A stretch of 64,000 nucleotides of DNA from Populus alba (Eukaryota > Streptophyta > Magnoliopsida > Malpighiales > Salicaceae): NCBI RefSeq assembly GCF_005239225.2, contig NC_133293.1:6138001-6202000 (forward strand), written 5' to 3'. Under the pieces are notes generated by a model. It ran no database searches. It was not told where the DNA came from and worked only from the letters and a program-made list of their open reading frames with translations. Positions 48,260 through 61,263 of the stretch are shown in pieces. Within the stretch, counting starts at the first letter, position 1. Each line of letters opens with the position of its first letter. The translations under genes were made by a program, and so were the position numbers.

Positions 48260-50761
48260 ATGACATCTAGAAAAAATTCTTTTGGTAATAGGCTTGATGT
48301 GGGATGACAACATGGTATAGATATTGATAAAAATCCTAGAAAAGTTCAGTGCAAGTACTGTTAAAAATTTATTAGTGGAGGTATTTTTCATTTCAAATAT
48401 CATTTGGTTTGTACTCGTAAGGATGATGAGTTGTGCCAACAAGTACCAAAAAATGTTAAGTAGATGATTTTGGGTGTTTTGGTGAAAAATCTAGAAGCAA
48501 CTGAAAAGTAAAGAAATGGTCATCAATAGATTGGAAAAGATGATGATGATGATGATGATGAAATGAAAGAAATTAGCTCCAAGGACAAAGGAAAAAGAGC
48601 AACTAGTGGGAGTGTAAGTACACAAAGAAACCTAAATCAATTACTAAAAAAAGACATTAGAGAAGAAGCATGTAAACAAATTGCAAGGTTTTTCTATATT
48701 AGTGCAATTCCATTTAAATGAGTAAAAAACCCTGAGTTTCTTAAGGTACTTGAATTAGTTGCAAAACATAGGCCAAGTTTCATGCTTCCATCTTACCATG
48801 ATATTATAGAGAAGTATTTGAAGCAAGAAGCGGATCAAATAATGAACTTGCTTGAGTATAAGTTAGAATGGAAAAAAAACAAATTGTTCAATTATGTTTA
48901 ATGGATAGACAAATAAAAAAAAGATGTTGTATTTGTAACTTTTTGGTTAATAGTCCTAAAGGGACAATTTTTTTTGTCATCAGTGGATACTTCTAATATG
49001 TCCAAGAATGCTAATAAGGTATTTAAGATGTTGTATGCCATTGTGGAGAGGATTGATGAGGAAAATGTTGTGCAAATAATCATCGATAATGCTACAAATT
49101 ATAAGATAGCGGGACAATTATTAATGAAAAAAAGAAAGAGGTTGTTTTTGACATCATGTGTTGCCCATTGTATTGACTTGATATTGGAAGATTTTGAGAA
49201 GAAACTAGAGTTTCATCAAGTAACTATTGCTAAGGGGAGGAGAATCACCTTATATATTTATTCAAGAACTATTCTTATTTCTATGTTAAGGCACTTTATA
49301 AAAGGAAATTAGGATTTGATTAGGCATGCTGCCACTCAATTTGTTACTGTATATTTGACTATAGGATTTTTGAATGATCATAAAATACAATTGATGACTA
49401 TGTTTACTTCCAAACAATAGAGGTCATGTAGGTTTTCAGGAATAGAAGAAGGGAAATGAATTCAAAATGGTGTTTTGCACAACAGGTTTTTGGTATGATG
49501 TCACTATATGTATTAAGGCAGCATATGCTCTAATTAAATTTCTTTGATTAGTTTATTCAGATGATAAACCAACTATGAGTTTTATATATAAAGCAGCATA
49601 CCAATCAAAAGGGAAGATACAAGTGAATTTTAATTCTGTGAAAAAAAGATATTTATCTTGTTAATTGTTTATTTCATATGTTGTCCTCTATTAATATGAA
49701 TGTCTTTAGAGAGATACTTTCAATTGAGATTTTTCTAGATTGTAATGATATTTTATTTTTATTTTTTATAGTTATATATCTATATGAAATATTGTTGATG
49801 TAAGATAAGAACTTCAACTCCATATACCTTTACATGCAGCAGCTTATTATTTGAATCCTTATTATCATTATAATCCTAATTTAAAGGTTAATGCCAATAT
49901 TAAAATTGGATCATATCAATACTTAGAAAGAATGGTGTCTGATGCAACTAAAATGTGCATAATTGACTTACAACTTGAATCATTTAAGGATGCAAAAGGG
50001 ATGTTTGGCATTGAGGCTGCTATAACAACAAGGGATAAAAAAAACTCTAGCTTAATGGTGAGATTCTTATAGGGATGAATGTCCATAATTACAAAGGTTT
50101 GCAATTCAAGTTCTAAGCTTGCCTTGTACTGCATCTGGATATAAGCGTAACTAGAGTACATTTGAAATGGTGAGTTTTTTTATCTTATTATTTGAAATGT
50201 TGAAATATTCGATAAGAATCATATAAATTTGAATTGTTTATTTAGGTTCATTCAAAACAAAAAAATTGTTTGCACTAGAAAAAAAATGAATGACTTGATA
50301 TTTGTAATGTGCAATCTAAAATTGAATGATAACAAAGTAAAAAAACAAGCTGATGATTTTGGTATAGTTTTAAATTATTTTTCATCTGATGATAATTGGA
50401 TAACTAAGAGAGACAAACATGATGATTCATCAAACTTTGATTTACTTAGTGTCATTGACATTAACACAAAGAAAAAATGATAAAAAAAAAATGAAAGTGA
50501 TGAAGAAGAAATTTCTAATATGCTAAAATGGAGAGTCATGGTATTAGAGAAGATTTGAAGATTCAAATTGATGACAATCTAGAGAATTCAAGGAGTTTTG
50601 AATTAAATAACATTGACAAAATTGATGTTGGTACTAGTAGTGATACTAATAATCCTCTTGATGATGATAAAATTGATGAATGTCTGAGGAATAATAAGGA
50701 AGATGAAGACAATAAAGCTAGTTTTAGTTTACATGACACACCAACAAATTATTTGTTTTAA
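48260..50761 (+). pseudogene. hAT transposase relic (BED zinc finger, DUF659 type)
   Basis: From ATG 48260 the frame reads through stops. The BED finger is VQCKYC...FISGGIFHFKYHL, with a stop replacing the residue after KYC and another in place of the W of GWQHG. Then come DDDDDDE, ACKQIARFFYISAIPF and PSYHDIIEKYLKQ. The DUF659 core is SVDTSNMSKNANKVFKML (open frame 48974-49312), with DNATNYKIAGQLL and a CVAHCIDL motif. The C-terminal half shows PYYHYNPNLKVNANIKIG, LESFKDAKGMFG and an acidic tail ending at 50759. At least ten stops or frame changes. It would have bound transposon ends and catalysed excision; it is dead. No matching terminal repeats were found around it. Confidence 0.85.
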
Positions 50762-51234
50762 GTTTGTTAATTGTTAGTTAATTAAAAGTTACTTAAATTA
50801 TGTATAAATTTTTATTTGAACTATAACCATGTATGAAATTTTATATGAACCATATATTTTAAAATGCTTGAACTATGTATCAAAAAAAAAAAATTGTTAC
50901 TACAATAGTGGTGAGCAATATTTGCTTGGGATTATTTTTAGGTTTTTCTAGCACCTATCTAATATTTTTCCTAAATTCTTTAATTGCATGGATAAGGATT
51001 GCACTGCTAGGGTTCACCCTATGCTCTAGATTGTTAAAGTTAAGACTTCTAAAAGCTTTTATCATATATCATTTGTTGTGGTTATAACAACACCATATAT
51101 GATTTTTAATTTTATTTTAGCCCTTTCAAATGTAGTAACTCAGTAAGCAACCACTCTTTTCCTATGGAAAGCCATGCATGTCCTCAACATTGCTACCTTT
51201 TATAAAACTTGGTTTCTCCCTGGAGTTTTTATAT

Positions 51235-51408
51235 ATTTTTATTATTATTAATATGGATGTTTGGGTTACCTTACGCACATCTTAACTAATTTCACGGGTT
51301 CTAAAGTTAACAACCATGTAAGCCTCCAGTAACCATTATATTAGCAACCACAAGACTCGAACTTAAGATCACAGAAAAAACAAACCTACTGGATTTTTTA
51401 TAATTATT
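51235..51408 (-). mobile_element. tRNA-derived SINE, copy 2 (minus strand)
   Basis: Read on the minus strand it has B-box gttcgagtc (about 51354-51363), then ggaggcttacatggttgtta, acccgtgaaattagttaag, gtgcgtaaggtaaccc and the tail ttaataataataaa, all colinear with the SINE at 42686. The hAT element begins eight bases past the upstream limit set here, within or next to the SINE's tRNA-like head. Confidence 0.78.
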
Positions 51409-51416
51409 AACACAGG

Positions 51417-52663
51417 CAGTGGCGGAGCCACGTAGGGATAAAAGGGGGCAATTGCCCCCTTAATTTTTTAATATTAGGAAATTAATATAATAGGTTGATA
51501 TAATACATGGAAAAGTAAAAAAAGTGGAAAGTTATAGTTGAATTATATTTTAATATAATATATATGTACAGCTCATTGACTCAAAATTTTTATGTACAGC
51601 TCATTCACTCATTTTTTTTTCTTTCACTAATTAACATAGAGCTTCTTTATATTTTGATATGTTATTGAATGCCTCTCTCACTTTCATGCAAATTTCTCTT
51701 TTTTTGCTTTATGAGGTAAATTTCTTTTTTTTTTAATTTATTTCATTATCTAATTTTAGTTATATTCTTTTATAATTAGTCATTAAAAACATTGGGGTTT
51801 ATGATAATTTAAGGATTTTGATATGAATGTATTCAAAATAAATGTTTGAATTTACTAATTTAATTAATTGAATATTTCCTTTTTTATTATAAATGAATAA
51901 ATTAATATTCATACAAAACCACTATTTTTAACATCTAAGTGTATTGATAGAGTATATTATTGAAATTATTTAACTGAGATCACTTAATTCATTATAATCA
52001 TGGATTAATTATTAATTGAGGTCTCTTAATTTACAATGTACATATATTGATTGTCATTTTATATTACATATTTGTTTGTAATTAATTGTTAATGAGATGC
52101 TTGGAGTTAGGAGAGGCATGAGTTTAAATTCTATAAGCTATAATTTTTCTCTCTTGGCATTTTCTCTTATTTGAAACTAGAATATATTATTAAAATTTGT
52201 TTCATATATTTGACTTGATGAGTTCATACAACTTTCGTGTGTGTTTAGAAATAATTTAAATGTCTATAAATGATTAAGTATAATTTAATCAACATATTTA
52301 TTATATGCATATAGATATGAATTGAAATGAGTTTTGATGAATTGATGTGTATTTTGCTATGAATTTCATATGAAAGATCTAGAATTATTGAATAACTCAA
52401 CTGACTATTGTTTAACAACGAATTATTGTGTAGTTGTGTTAATTATTATGTAGACACTAATAATAAAAAAAACCAGCAGATTCATAAATAAAATTAACAT
52501 ATCACTAGACAAGTATTTCAAGCATAAATACCTTAAGGATGAAAAATCATTTAAAATTTTAAGTTATGTAACTCAATCAACTTCGAATAAGAGTTATATT
52601 AAAAAGTTATAATATTTTTTATTAATTTGCCCTCTCATCTTAAAAACTCTGGCTCCGCCACTG
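51417..52663. mobile_element. Non-autonomous hAT element with TIRs and 8-bp target duplication
   Basis: The ends are CAGTGGCGGAGCCA (51417-51430) and its exact reverse complement TGGCTCCGCCACTG (52650-52663), 14 bp. Flanks are aacacagg (51409-51416) and aacacaag (52664-52671), an 8-bp duplication with one mismatch. TIR type and duplication length fit the hAT superfamily (Tip100-like ends begin CAGNGGCGG). Just inside the left end is the palindrome gggggcaattgccccc (51446-51461). The 1,247-bp interior is AT-rich with no transposase, so it depended on an enzyme encoded elsewhere. The outward duplication is no longer perfect, so the insertion is old. Confidence 0.9.
51446..51461. repeat. 16-bp perfect palindrome inside the hAT left end
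   Basis: gggggcaattgccccc, a perfect self-complementary sequence 15 bases inside the terminal inverted repeat. A comparable subterminal palindrome is not present at the right end. Confidence 0.85.
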
Positions 52664-52671
52664 AACACAAG

Positions 52672-54791
52672 TGAATGTTCCTTGCACCCACCTACACTTA
52701 TGGCTTCTTAATCATCACCATTTTCTTTTCTCTTCCATTAATGTCAACAATGAATTTATCTACAGTTAACACTTACAATTACCTTTTCATGCAGGAGGGC
52801 AAGTTCTCAATCTGTTTATGCGCGCTTGCTTCTTCAAGGCCACAGGCTGATCAATTGTGCTCCTCGATGATTCTTGCTTTTTGGTTGTGGCTTGCAACAC
52901 TTTAATCTCTTCTGGTAATTCTATGCACTCTTGCTTTTTGTCTGGGTTTAAAGGTGTCTACGGAGTTCTCACAACTCCTTCACCAACTCTTTGGTTTTCA
53001 TAATTCATAACTATTCAAATTTCGGTTGAACTGGACATTGCTCCTGCCATTGATAGGCTTAGTTGACTAAGAATTCAGTAAGATAAACTTGTCTCATCTA
53101 CTTTGTGAATCATAAACTTAAAACATTGCCCATAACATCACTCAAGCAACCCATATTTTAATTTTTTTTGTTTAACAAATTCATTGTTAAATTTTAAAAA
53201 TGTCTTGCACACCTGATTGATTGGTGTATAATTAAATAAGGTACATTCTATAATTATTGGTTTCAAAGGTTATCTTCGATGAGCCTTGATCTTTTTCTTT
53301 ATGTCATTTTTCTAATTACATGTTTTTTTTTTAATTTTATCCTTCAATTTTTTTATGCATTTACTATCCAAAAAAACACATTTTCCATAAACATTTATAT
53401 TTAACTTTTTTTTCTTTAAAAAAAAATTTGTGGCACAATGCAAGTCAAATAGCTAGTTATATATAGATAGATAAAAATTAAATTGATAAGTAAATGCCTT
53501 AAATAATTGGTAATGGCCCATAATTATTTTTTAAATATAAATAATATTTTTTTCTAATTAGAAAAATAAATGTACATATGTAGGCTGATTGACTATCTGA
53601 TTATTAGAAACACTTCTGTCTTTCAACTTACACAAAGGATCTAGTAAATTACTAAGGAAACTAAAAAAGTTGGAGTATTTGAACTATTTTGATATTGACT
53701 ATGGATTATACTATTCTTCTAGAATACTTGTTTAAGTTTAGTTATCAAACTTTATTTTTTTATAATTTCATCTTCTTTAGTTAAATTATAATGATTTTAT
53801 GTGTTGAGATTTTTTTTTTCATTTTACTTGCTTTTAAATATGTAAATTTTCAAGAAATAGTCCAACATAAAATTAAAGATCAATTTTAGGGTATATTTAA
53901 AAAGGAAATATAAAAAAGCAATGACCAAATAGATTAAAAAAAAATACAAATCCCAGTGTTCAACAAGAATAAAAAATTGTAGTTTGATCCATGAGCTTTA
54001 AATTTATGCATTATTTGATTCATGAAGTTTTCAGATGTTACATTTCAATTCTAAGTGGGGTTTTTTTTTTTTAGCCCTTAGAATGTTAAGTGAGGAGATA
54101 GAAGGTCGTTAGAGACTCGAAGAGAGAAAGTGTTCAACCAACCACATTTCAACCATGAAAAAAGAATATCTTAATGTCAATGTATTTATTTTTCTATGAA
54201 GAGTTCAATGGAGATGATGTTGCCTCTAATTTTATCAAAAAGAGTAGGTAGAGGATTAAAATAAAAATTATTAATTCAATTCTTTTTGGATGGATTAGAG
54301 GTGTTTTGAGGTTGGAAATGAGTTTATTAAGGTTCTTGGTATGTTTAGGTGTTTCAAGTGAAAACAAGTTGAAAAATAAGTTTTTTAAGTCCTAAAACTC
54401 GAACTTTATGGTAACTGAAAATTTCTCCAACACACGACATATCATTTGTCACAACAGATAATGTGTTGTTCAATAAAAGCTAGATTGTTTGCTTTTTCAT
54501 GAAAAAATAATAAACCACATATGCGAGCTCGGTCCTTCCAAACTGAGACGCATACCTACGCTTTTTCATTCTTGGTCAAGTGTACAAGCTTGGCTTGCAA
54601 AGCCCAATAGTGCCTGGTTTTTTTATTTTTACTTTTCATTAATATTTTTTATTTAAATTTTGATTAATACCCCTCTTTTATTTTTAAAATATGTTAGTTT
54701 AACTTTTTTTTTAATAATAATAAGTAATCTTTTAAATTTTATAATGCTTTAAAAAGATTATTTTAATATATCTTTAATTTTTTTATTATAT

Positions 54792-54822
<31 letters not shown>

Positions 54823-56191
54823 ATGCATTTATAAAAACGAGAATCATTTGTTTTTGGCAACCATAATCTACCTCTTAGATGAAATAAATAAAAAAAATGT
54901 ACAAAATAAAAAGGATAGAGAAAGTAAACTATTTGTATGTGTATCTTTATTTTACTTTTATTAGGAAGATCATGTTTTAGTATATAATTATCATTAACAT
55001 TTTTTTTTATTTATCAATTCATATATTTTTTTCAATTGATTTTATTAAGCATAAATACTATATTTTTTGTTTTTCAATTAAAAAATTCATAATATAAAAA
55101 AACACGTTCATAACACCAATATTGTTTTTTTTGTTGTGTTAAAAATTAATTTAAAATCCTACCCACAACGTGAATAGATATGACTAGTCCATACCAAAAC
55201 CACCCTTTGAATAGTTTTGTGGTTAGTGAATGTATGCAACACTTGAAAGAATTAAGTAATTGTCCTTATAATTAAAAACAAAAAAACAAACGAACCTAAA
55301 GCATCAGGTTTTCATTGTAGCCTACGAGGGAATGCACTATGAATTCCATTATGTTTTTTCTTTTTTTTTTGGTTTTTTTTTTTCAATGTGATCATTTGAT
55401 ATTTAGTTAATTTAGAATGAAGCTTAATAATTACTTTGGTTAACTTTATAAGGATTTCTCACAACATTAAAAAAAAAAAAAGTTTTGATAGTAAATTGAT
55501 CCTTGATTTGGTAGAATCAAATAAAATTGAAACTAATATAAGATTCCAGCCTCTTTTTTCTTTTTTTTTTTCTTTTATTGTAGCTGAGACATGTTTTTAG
55601 TTTTTTTAGTTCCCAAAGTTTTTTATTTTTTATTTTTAATTCCTATTTTCTGAGGATTTTATATTTTGATTCAAAACTTTATTTTATTCATCTTCTCCCT
55701 TAATTAGAGAAATGAGAGAGAATGAACTATCATAAAACAGAGATGTGAGAAAAAGTTACCGGTTGGTTATGTTCTAGTGACCAAAAAATTCGTTATTGAT
55801 TTTAATGAGTTTCATTCATGAGAGGAATCCCGACGAAGAGTTTTTTACCCCTTATCTTATCAAAAAAGTTGATCATGATTGAAAAATAAAACCATTTCAG
55901 CTTAAGGGTGGTCTGGGTTAAGAAATAAGTGTATAAAAATTCTAAGAGTGTTTTTTAGATTTTTTTAGGTTAAAATAGATTGAAAATGATTTTTTTAAAA
56001 TGAAAAAAACATTGCTTGATTTTCCAATAGCTTCTCCAATGGTTAAAATCTAGAAATATAAACATCGTGTTATATGTTTTTTTTTTAAATAAGATAAATA
56101 ACATTGTCTCTTAACATAAAAGAAAAAGAAAGAGAGAGAGGTCTAGTATATGAGACTAGCCTCCTTTTTCATGAACTAGGCATGTTGGCTA
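52672..56191. other. AT-rich intergenic DNA between two hAT elements
   Basis: No gene is supported. The 76-codon frame at 52675-52905 has no recognisable domain. Poly-T runs (54060-54072, 55362-55381) and a TA run (54800-54822) are simple sequence. Confidence 0.5.
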
Positions 56192-56199
56192 GCTCAAGC
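56192..56199. repeat. Target-site duplication, left copy
   Basis: gctcaagc immediately before the hAT element; an identical octamer at 61264-61271 follows it. Confidence 0.93.
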
Positions 56200-57074
56200 T
56201 AGGGGTGATCATTTTCGATTTGGTTCGGTTTTTACCCAAAAAAATCAACCAAACCGGAAAAAAAAGAAGACCCGAAACCAAACCGGACCCGGCCAAAACT
56301 GGCCGGTTCCGGTCCGGTTTTTTAGCCAAAAAACCGGACAAACCTATTAGCATTTTTTGGGCTTTTTTGGACCTTTAATAGGCTTTTTAATGGGCTTTTT
56401 AGTGGGCTTCTAATGGATTTCTGGTGGGCTTACAATTAATTTTGCTAATATCTCATTTTCTTTGAAGATTCCAAATATATTTAATTTTTTTACCCTTAAA
56501 TATTCAATTGTATTAAATTATTATTATCAATCTTATGTTTATTAATTTTTTTGGCCATTAAATATTCATTTATATGAAATTATTAGTGTCAATCTTGTGT
56601 TCAATATATTTTTTAACTTACTAATATTTTTCTACTTCCGAAAAGTTTAAATAAATAACACACACTCACAATCACACACCAATAAGTTAAAATCCAAATT
56701 ACAAAATACAAATCATTGCCTTCAAAGGGCTTAACAAAAAAACAACATATAACATTATCATAAAACACTCCAAGCCACAAAAAATAAATCTTCATGTGCA
56801 CATCATCTCAATAAAAAAGCACTTCAAGAGCATTGCACTTTGATTCCTGAAATTCATAATCTAGAATTATAACATGATAAATTAAATCAAAAGATATAAA
56901 AATTAAAAAATATATATTTATACCATACGTTTTCAATACATGCATCCAATTTGTGAACTAATTATCATCCGTTGCTAAATGCAACTTTCCACCAAATTCT
57001 ACAAAATAAAATATTAAACATGTTAGAATAAAAATGTGTTAATTAATAAATAATAAAATAAAAGGTGTAAGTTT

Positions 57075-59218
57075 TTAAGAAACGTTACCTGATTCAAGGT
57101 TTTCGTAGGTTTCCAAATCATTCATCAAGGTTGTATTATCAGTTGAAATTGGACCATGATGTAACCAATTTTGACAACAAATAAGTGCTTGAACTGTTGC
57201 TGGAGATAGAGAACTTTGAAATTGGTCGAGTATACGACCACCTGTGCTAAAGGCTGATTCGGAAGCCACTGTGGATATAGGAATAGCAAGAACATGTTGT
57301 ACAACTTTCGAAAGTATCTTATATTTTGAAGCATTAATTTTCCACCAACCCAAAATATCTAATTTATCATCATCAGGATCCTCACAACTATCACTCAAAT
57401 ACCTCTCAACCTCATTTCTATTTTCCACACTATCTTCCTCTTGTAAGTGCCTTTTGAACCGAGCTAAAGTGTTAACATTTACCTCCATGTCATCAATAGC
57501 ATCATTATCATCTTGTTTATGCTTATTATCATCCACCACTTCATTGGCTTTCAAATAAAATTCATACAAGCTCACCAAATTATCTTTCACCTTTTTTGTT
57601 AGCAATTGTGCTTTATCATAATCATACAACTCACCAAAATAAAATTTCACATATTTCAACTTAAGACGAGGATCCAAAACATTAGCCACATACAATAAAA
57701 AATTCTGATTTGCTCCATAACCCCAATACTTCTCAAACTTACTCATCATGTTCATCGCCATTCCATTCAAAAGATTATCTCTACTTTTACACAATTGCAA
57801 CAAGTTTGTATGCATGTAAATCAATTCATTGAAGAAAGAATTTGATGTAACATGCAATGAGCTAGAAAATTTCAATGTAACCATGTAAAAGATCTTTAAA
57901 AACTTCAGCAAAGTTCTAGCATTTTCCCAATCCTCCAAACTAGGCGGCCCTATGTTTTTTTTATTCCCTTTTGAATCAACCTCCAAAAAGTAACTCATAT
58001 ACCTAGATTCACTTTGACTTAACCTCATAAAGACCTTTTCAAACTTTTCCGCAGCTTCTAACATAAGATAAGTTGAATTCCATCGAGTTGCAACATCCAA
58101 ACACAATGATTTCTTACACTCTATATGCAACTTTTCTGCACACTTTTTAAATGCAAGTAGCCTAGAAGGTGAAGATCTCACAAACCTAATTGCATTTCGA
58201 ATCTTAACAACCAAAACATTCATCTCTTTTAAACCATCACATACAATGAGGTTGACAATGTGTGCACAACATCTAACATGCAAATGTTCATTTGACAATA
58301 TATTAGTTGGCCAATCTTTCATCACATTCTTCAAATATGAAATAGTAACACTATTAGAGCTTGCATTGTCGACTGTAACAGTTAAAAGTTTATCAATCCC
58401 CCAATCTAACAAACAATTCTCAATAACTTGACCAATTGTCTCACCCATATGATTGGAAACTTGACAAAAATTCATAATTTTTTTTTGCAAATTCCATTCA
58501 TTATCAATCCAATGAGTCGTTAAGGACATATAGTTAATGTTTTGGATTGATGTCCATGTATCTGTTGTTAAGCATAATCGTTAACCCTTAAGAGCTCTCT
58601 TTAATCTTTCCTTCTCTTCAACATAAAGTTTCAAACAATCTCTCATAACAGTGAAACGAGAAGGAATGTCAAATCTAGGCTGCATGGTCCTAGAATATAA
58701 TTTAAACCCCTTACCCTCCACAAAATTAAAAGGCAACTCATCAATTATAACCAATTTCACTATTGCCTTTCTGCATTCATCATAATCATAACCTATTGCC
58801 TTAAGAGTTCCCACACTTCGATCTCCTAATTCACCCCCTACTTTATTAGGTTCTAATACCAAGATTTTTTGCTTCTTATCAACCACAAAAGGAAACTTTT
58901 TGCATACTTTCAAATGACTCCACATATTACTTGTCCCATTAATAATAGTATGACATGCATAATCATTTCCACAATAATTACATTCAGCTCTAGGGGTTTT
59001 AGGATCACCATCAAGTTTTGTAAAATGATCCCAAATTTATGACTTTTTTTATCATCAACATTTCTTTTCCTAGATGCAAGGTCTTGAAGTTGTTTACCTT
59101 TATTATCCGTAGTGAATCCTACAGTAGTTGATGTTGGGTTAGTGTTTGAAGCTGGGGCATTGGTTGATGTTGGGGTAGTGCCAGTGGATGAAGCATTTTG
59201 ATTTTGAAGGTTTTCCAT
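57075..59218 (-). pseudogene. hAT transposase gene with frameshift and stop
   Basis: The reading starts MENLQNQN at 59218; a splice acceptor (ttacag) directly precedes the ATG, so a leader intron ends there. The Thr/Asn-rich N-terminus leads to an A-run near 59040 where the frame shifts; the BED finger CNYCGNDYAC...MWSHLKVCKK continues in another frame. A stop at 58579-58581 interrupts LKG and RLCLTTDTWTS, in frame. The 484-codon remainder (58529-57075) has the catalytic-domain blocks TVDNASSNS, CCAHIVNL, CLDVATRWNSTYLML and the hAT dimerisation region PISTVASESAFSTGGRIL. It is related to plant RICESLEEPER/DAYSLEEPER-like proteins. Full-length enzyme cannot be made, though a product starting at MSLTTHW could retain dimerisation. 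Confidence 0.92.
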
Positions 59219-60450
59219 CTGTAATTACCAAATGCAAACTACTTAGTTAGTTTATAGAATCAAATGTAAATAGAATAATGAATACTTTCATTCAAAGAGT
59301 AGTTTACCCAAATCAAATTCAAATCAAATAATCTCATGATAAACAAGACAGCAAAATGCCATATTGGAATGATGTTCCATGGCTGCAAAATTTAGTAGAC
59401 ATGAAACCAAGACAGAACAGAATTGTCCAAAAACAAAAATCACAAACACCAAGGCATTAGAGTAGAGAATTTAGTAGTCATGAAACCAAGACAGAACAGA
59501 AAAGCTCCTTAATGATAAGGAACATGTACCGACTCAAATGCAAGCACACATGCACCAAGTAGAAGGGACACACATCATCAAAACAAGACCAATGTGCTTT
59601 CAAAGGAAATTTAACGTAAAATAAATGGCACAAGTTAAAGTTACCTTTGCTTTTTTTTCCCTACTCCCCCCCCCCTCGCCCCTTTTCAATTCTTTCAATA
59701 AATTGCAACTATAACAGCCAAAACACATCAATAATTCATACCACCACAATTAACCCCAGTTTTTGGATACAGCTTGACAGGATAGACACACTCAAGTGAT
59801 ACTTCTCCAACTAAGCCGCATAAATAAAAGGAGGCTCAGCTTATTAAGACAACCTTTTATTCTGCTTTCTTTAACTCACCAAATTAAAATTGAATGAAAA
59901 TAATTGATATTAGTTAGACAATTGTTATTTGATATTTTCTATGCATTTACAATAAAATCTATAACAAAAATGTAAAAGTAGAATTTATGGAGAGCTTCCT
60001 GCTACGCTAAAAAAAATGGTGGAAGGTCAGACATCTTTGTCACTACGAAGGCTCAAAGAAATAACAAACTACCTTCAAGGGCAGTTTTAGTAAAATAGCA
60101 TCTTTTATTGTTTAGAAAAAAACAGAGAAACAAAAGAGTGATCTCATACGCGTAAATAGAAATAGAGATAATAAGTATGAAGCTACATGTATCCATTCAC
60201 CCCAACAATCATAACCTAAAAATAAGAAAAAAGCCAACAAATGCAATCCAATTACCATATTAATGACATAAAGCATTGCATTCTATAACGGTGAATGATA
60301 AAACTGCAGTTAGGATCAGCAAAAAGCAGATGATTTGTTATAATAAAACCAGAAGGCAGAAGTCAATCGAGCAAAGAGCAAACAACATTGAATAAATGAC
60401 TCTAAATTCTAATTTAAACCTAAACCAGAATTCATCACCCAACAAAATTT
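59219..60450 (-). other. Leader intron region of the hAT transposase gene
   Basis: The region lies between the start codon and the duplicated leader exons. The acceptor ttacag abuts the ATG. Candidate donors CCA|GTGAGTTTTA lie in each leader copy. No ORF is supported inside. Confidence 0.5.
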
Positions 60451-60812
60451 ATTAAAACTAACAATAAGCTTAACTGCATGAATTAATTAGAAAGGAGAAA
60501 AAAAAATTAAAACTCACTGGTTTAATGGTTTTGAGAGGCTGATCAGGAAGAAACACTCAAACACCGAGTCACCGACTATGTTGATCGTGATCCAATGGAG
60601 AGTCTGGAGACTGAGGAAGAAACGTCAAAAAAATTAGTTTAACAGTATTAAAATTAACAATAACCTTAACCGAATTAATTAATTAGAAAAGGGGAAAAAA
60701 AAACTAAAACTCACTGGTTTTGACTTTTGAGAGGTTGAGTCGTTGAGGAAACGTCGGTCGCCGGTGGTCGATCTAAGGAGAGTGGAGACTGGAGAGTGGA
60801 GAGGGAGAGGAC
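60451..60812 (-). repeat. Tandemly duplicated leader exon with splice donor in the hAT element
   Basis: Units 60451-60646 and 60647-60812 share aattaattagaaa(a/g)g(g/a)g, then aaaactcactggtt, then tttgagaggctga/gttga, and end with ggagact-ggag text. On the minus strand each copy carries the donor-like CCA|GTGAGTTTTA, so either copy could be the leader exon joined to the start codon. Confidence 0.7.
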
Positions 60813-60875
60813 AGGCGAGGGGGCGAGGGGGCGAGGGGGCGAGGGGGGACGAGGGGTGAGGGGACGGGGGGGCGT
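60813..60875. repeat. G-rich octamer array (gagggggc-type)
   Basis: Repeats of gcgaggggg with seven or more G-tracts of four to seven G in about 60 bases on the + strand, in the presumed promoter/leader of the transposase gene. Confidence 0.85.
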
Positions 60876-61263
60876 TTAGCCGTTTACTCGGTGTCAGTGA
60901 GACGGTGAGTAGTGAGAGTGAGAGTCTGAGAGCTGAAAGGAGAGAATCGAGAGATTGAAAATTGAAATTGAAAGTTTACTGTTTAGGTTAGGGTTAGCAG
61001 AGAGAAGAGAGGGGTGCGGCGTGCAACAAATTTTTCTATTTATAGTAGGGAGTATGGAGCGGACCCCTTTTGTCTTAACTGGTCCGGTTCGGTCCGGTTA
61101 ACCTGGTTTTTGCACTGCAAAACCGAAAACCGAACCGAACCAGGGTTTTTTTCTATATAATCTAATCGGTTCACTCGGTTTTATTATTCGGTTCGGTTTT
61201 TTGGTTAATTTTTTGTTGGTTTTATCGGTTTACTCGGTTTTTCGATTTTTTTGAACACCCCTA

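Larger units (their letters stand above)
56200..61263 (-). mobile_element. Complete 5,064-bp hAT transposon (Ac-like, RICESLEEPER-type)
   Basis: The ends read TAGGGGTGATCA and, inverted, TAGGGGTGTTCA (11 of 12 match), flanked by a perfect 8-bp duplication gctcaagc. Both subterminal regions (56205-56345 and 61075-61255) are packed with ggttcggtt, ccggttc and aaccgaac motifs, the usual dense transposase-binding repeats of hAT elements. It encodes one transposase gene on the minus strand with a leader reaching to about 61000. The intact duplication and ends indicate a recent insertion, but the gene is broken. Confidence 0.95.

Noticed and set aside
52675..52905. 76-codon hydrophobic frame next to the non-autonomous hAT
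   Set aside because: No recognisable similarity; hydrophobic by virtue of T-rich DNA.
57125..57558. Frames overlapping the hAT transposase in other phases and on the + strand
   Set aside because: They are shadows of the transposase gene.
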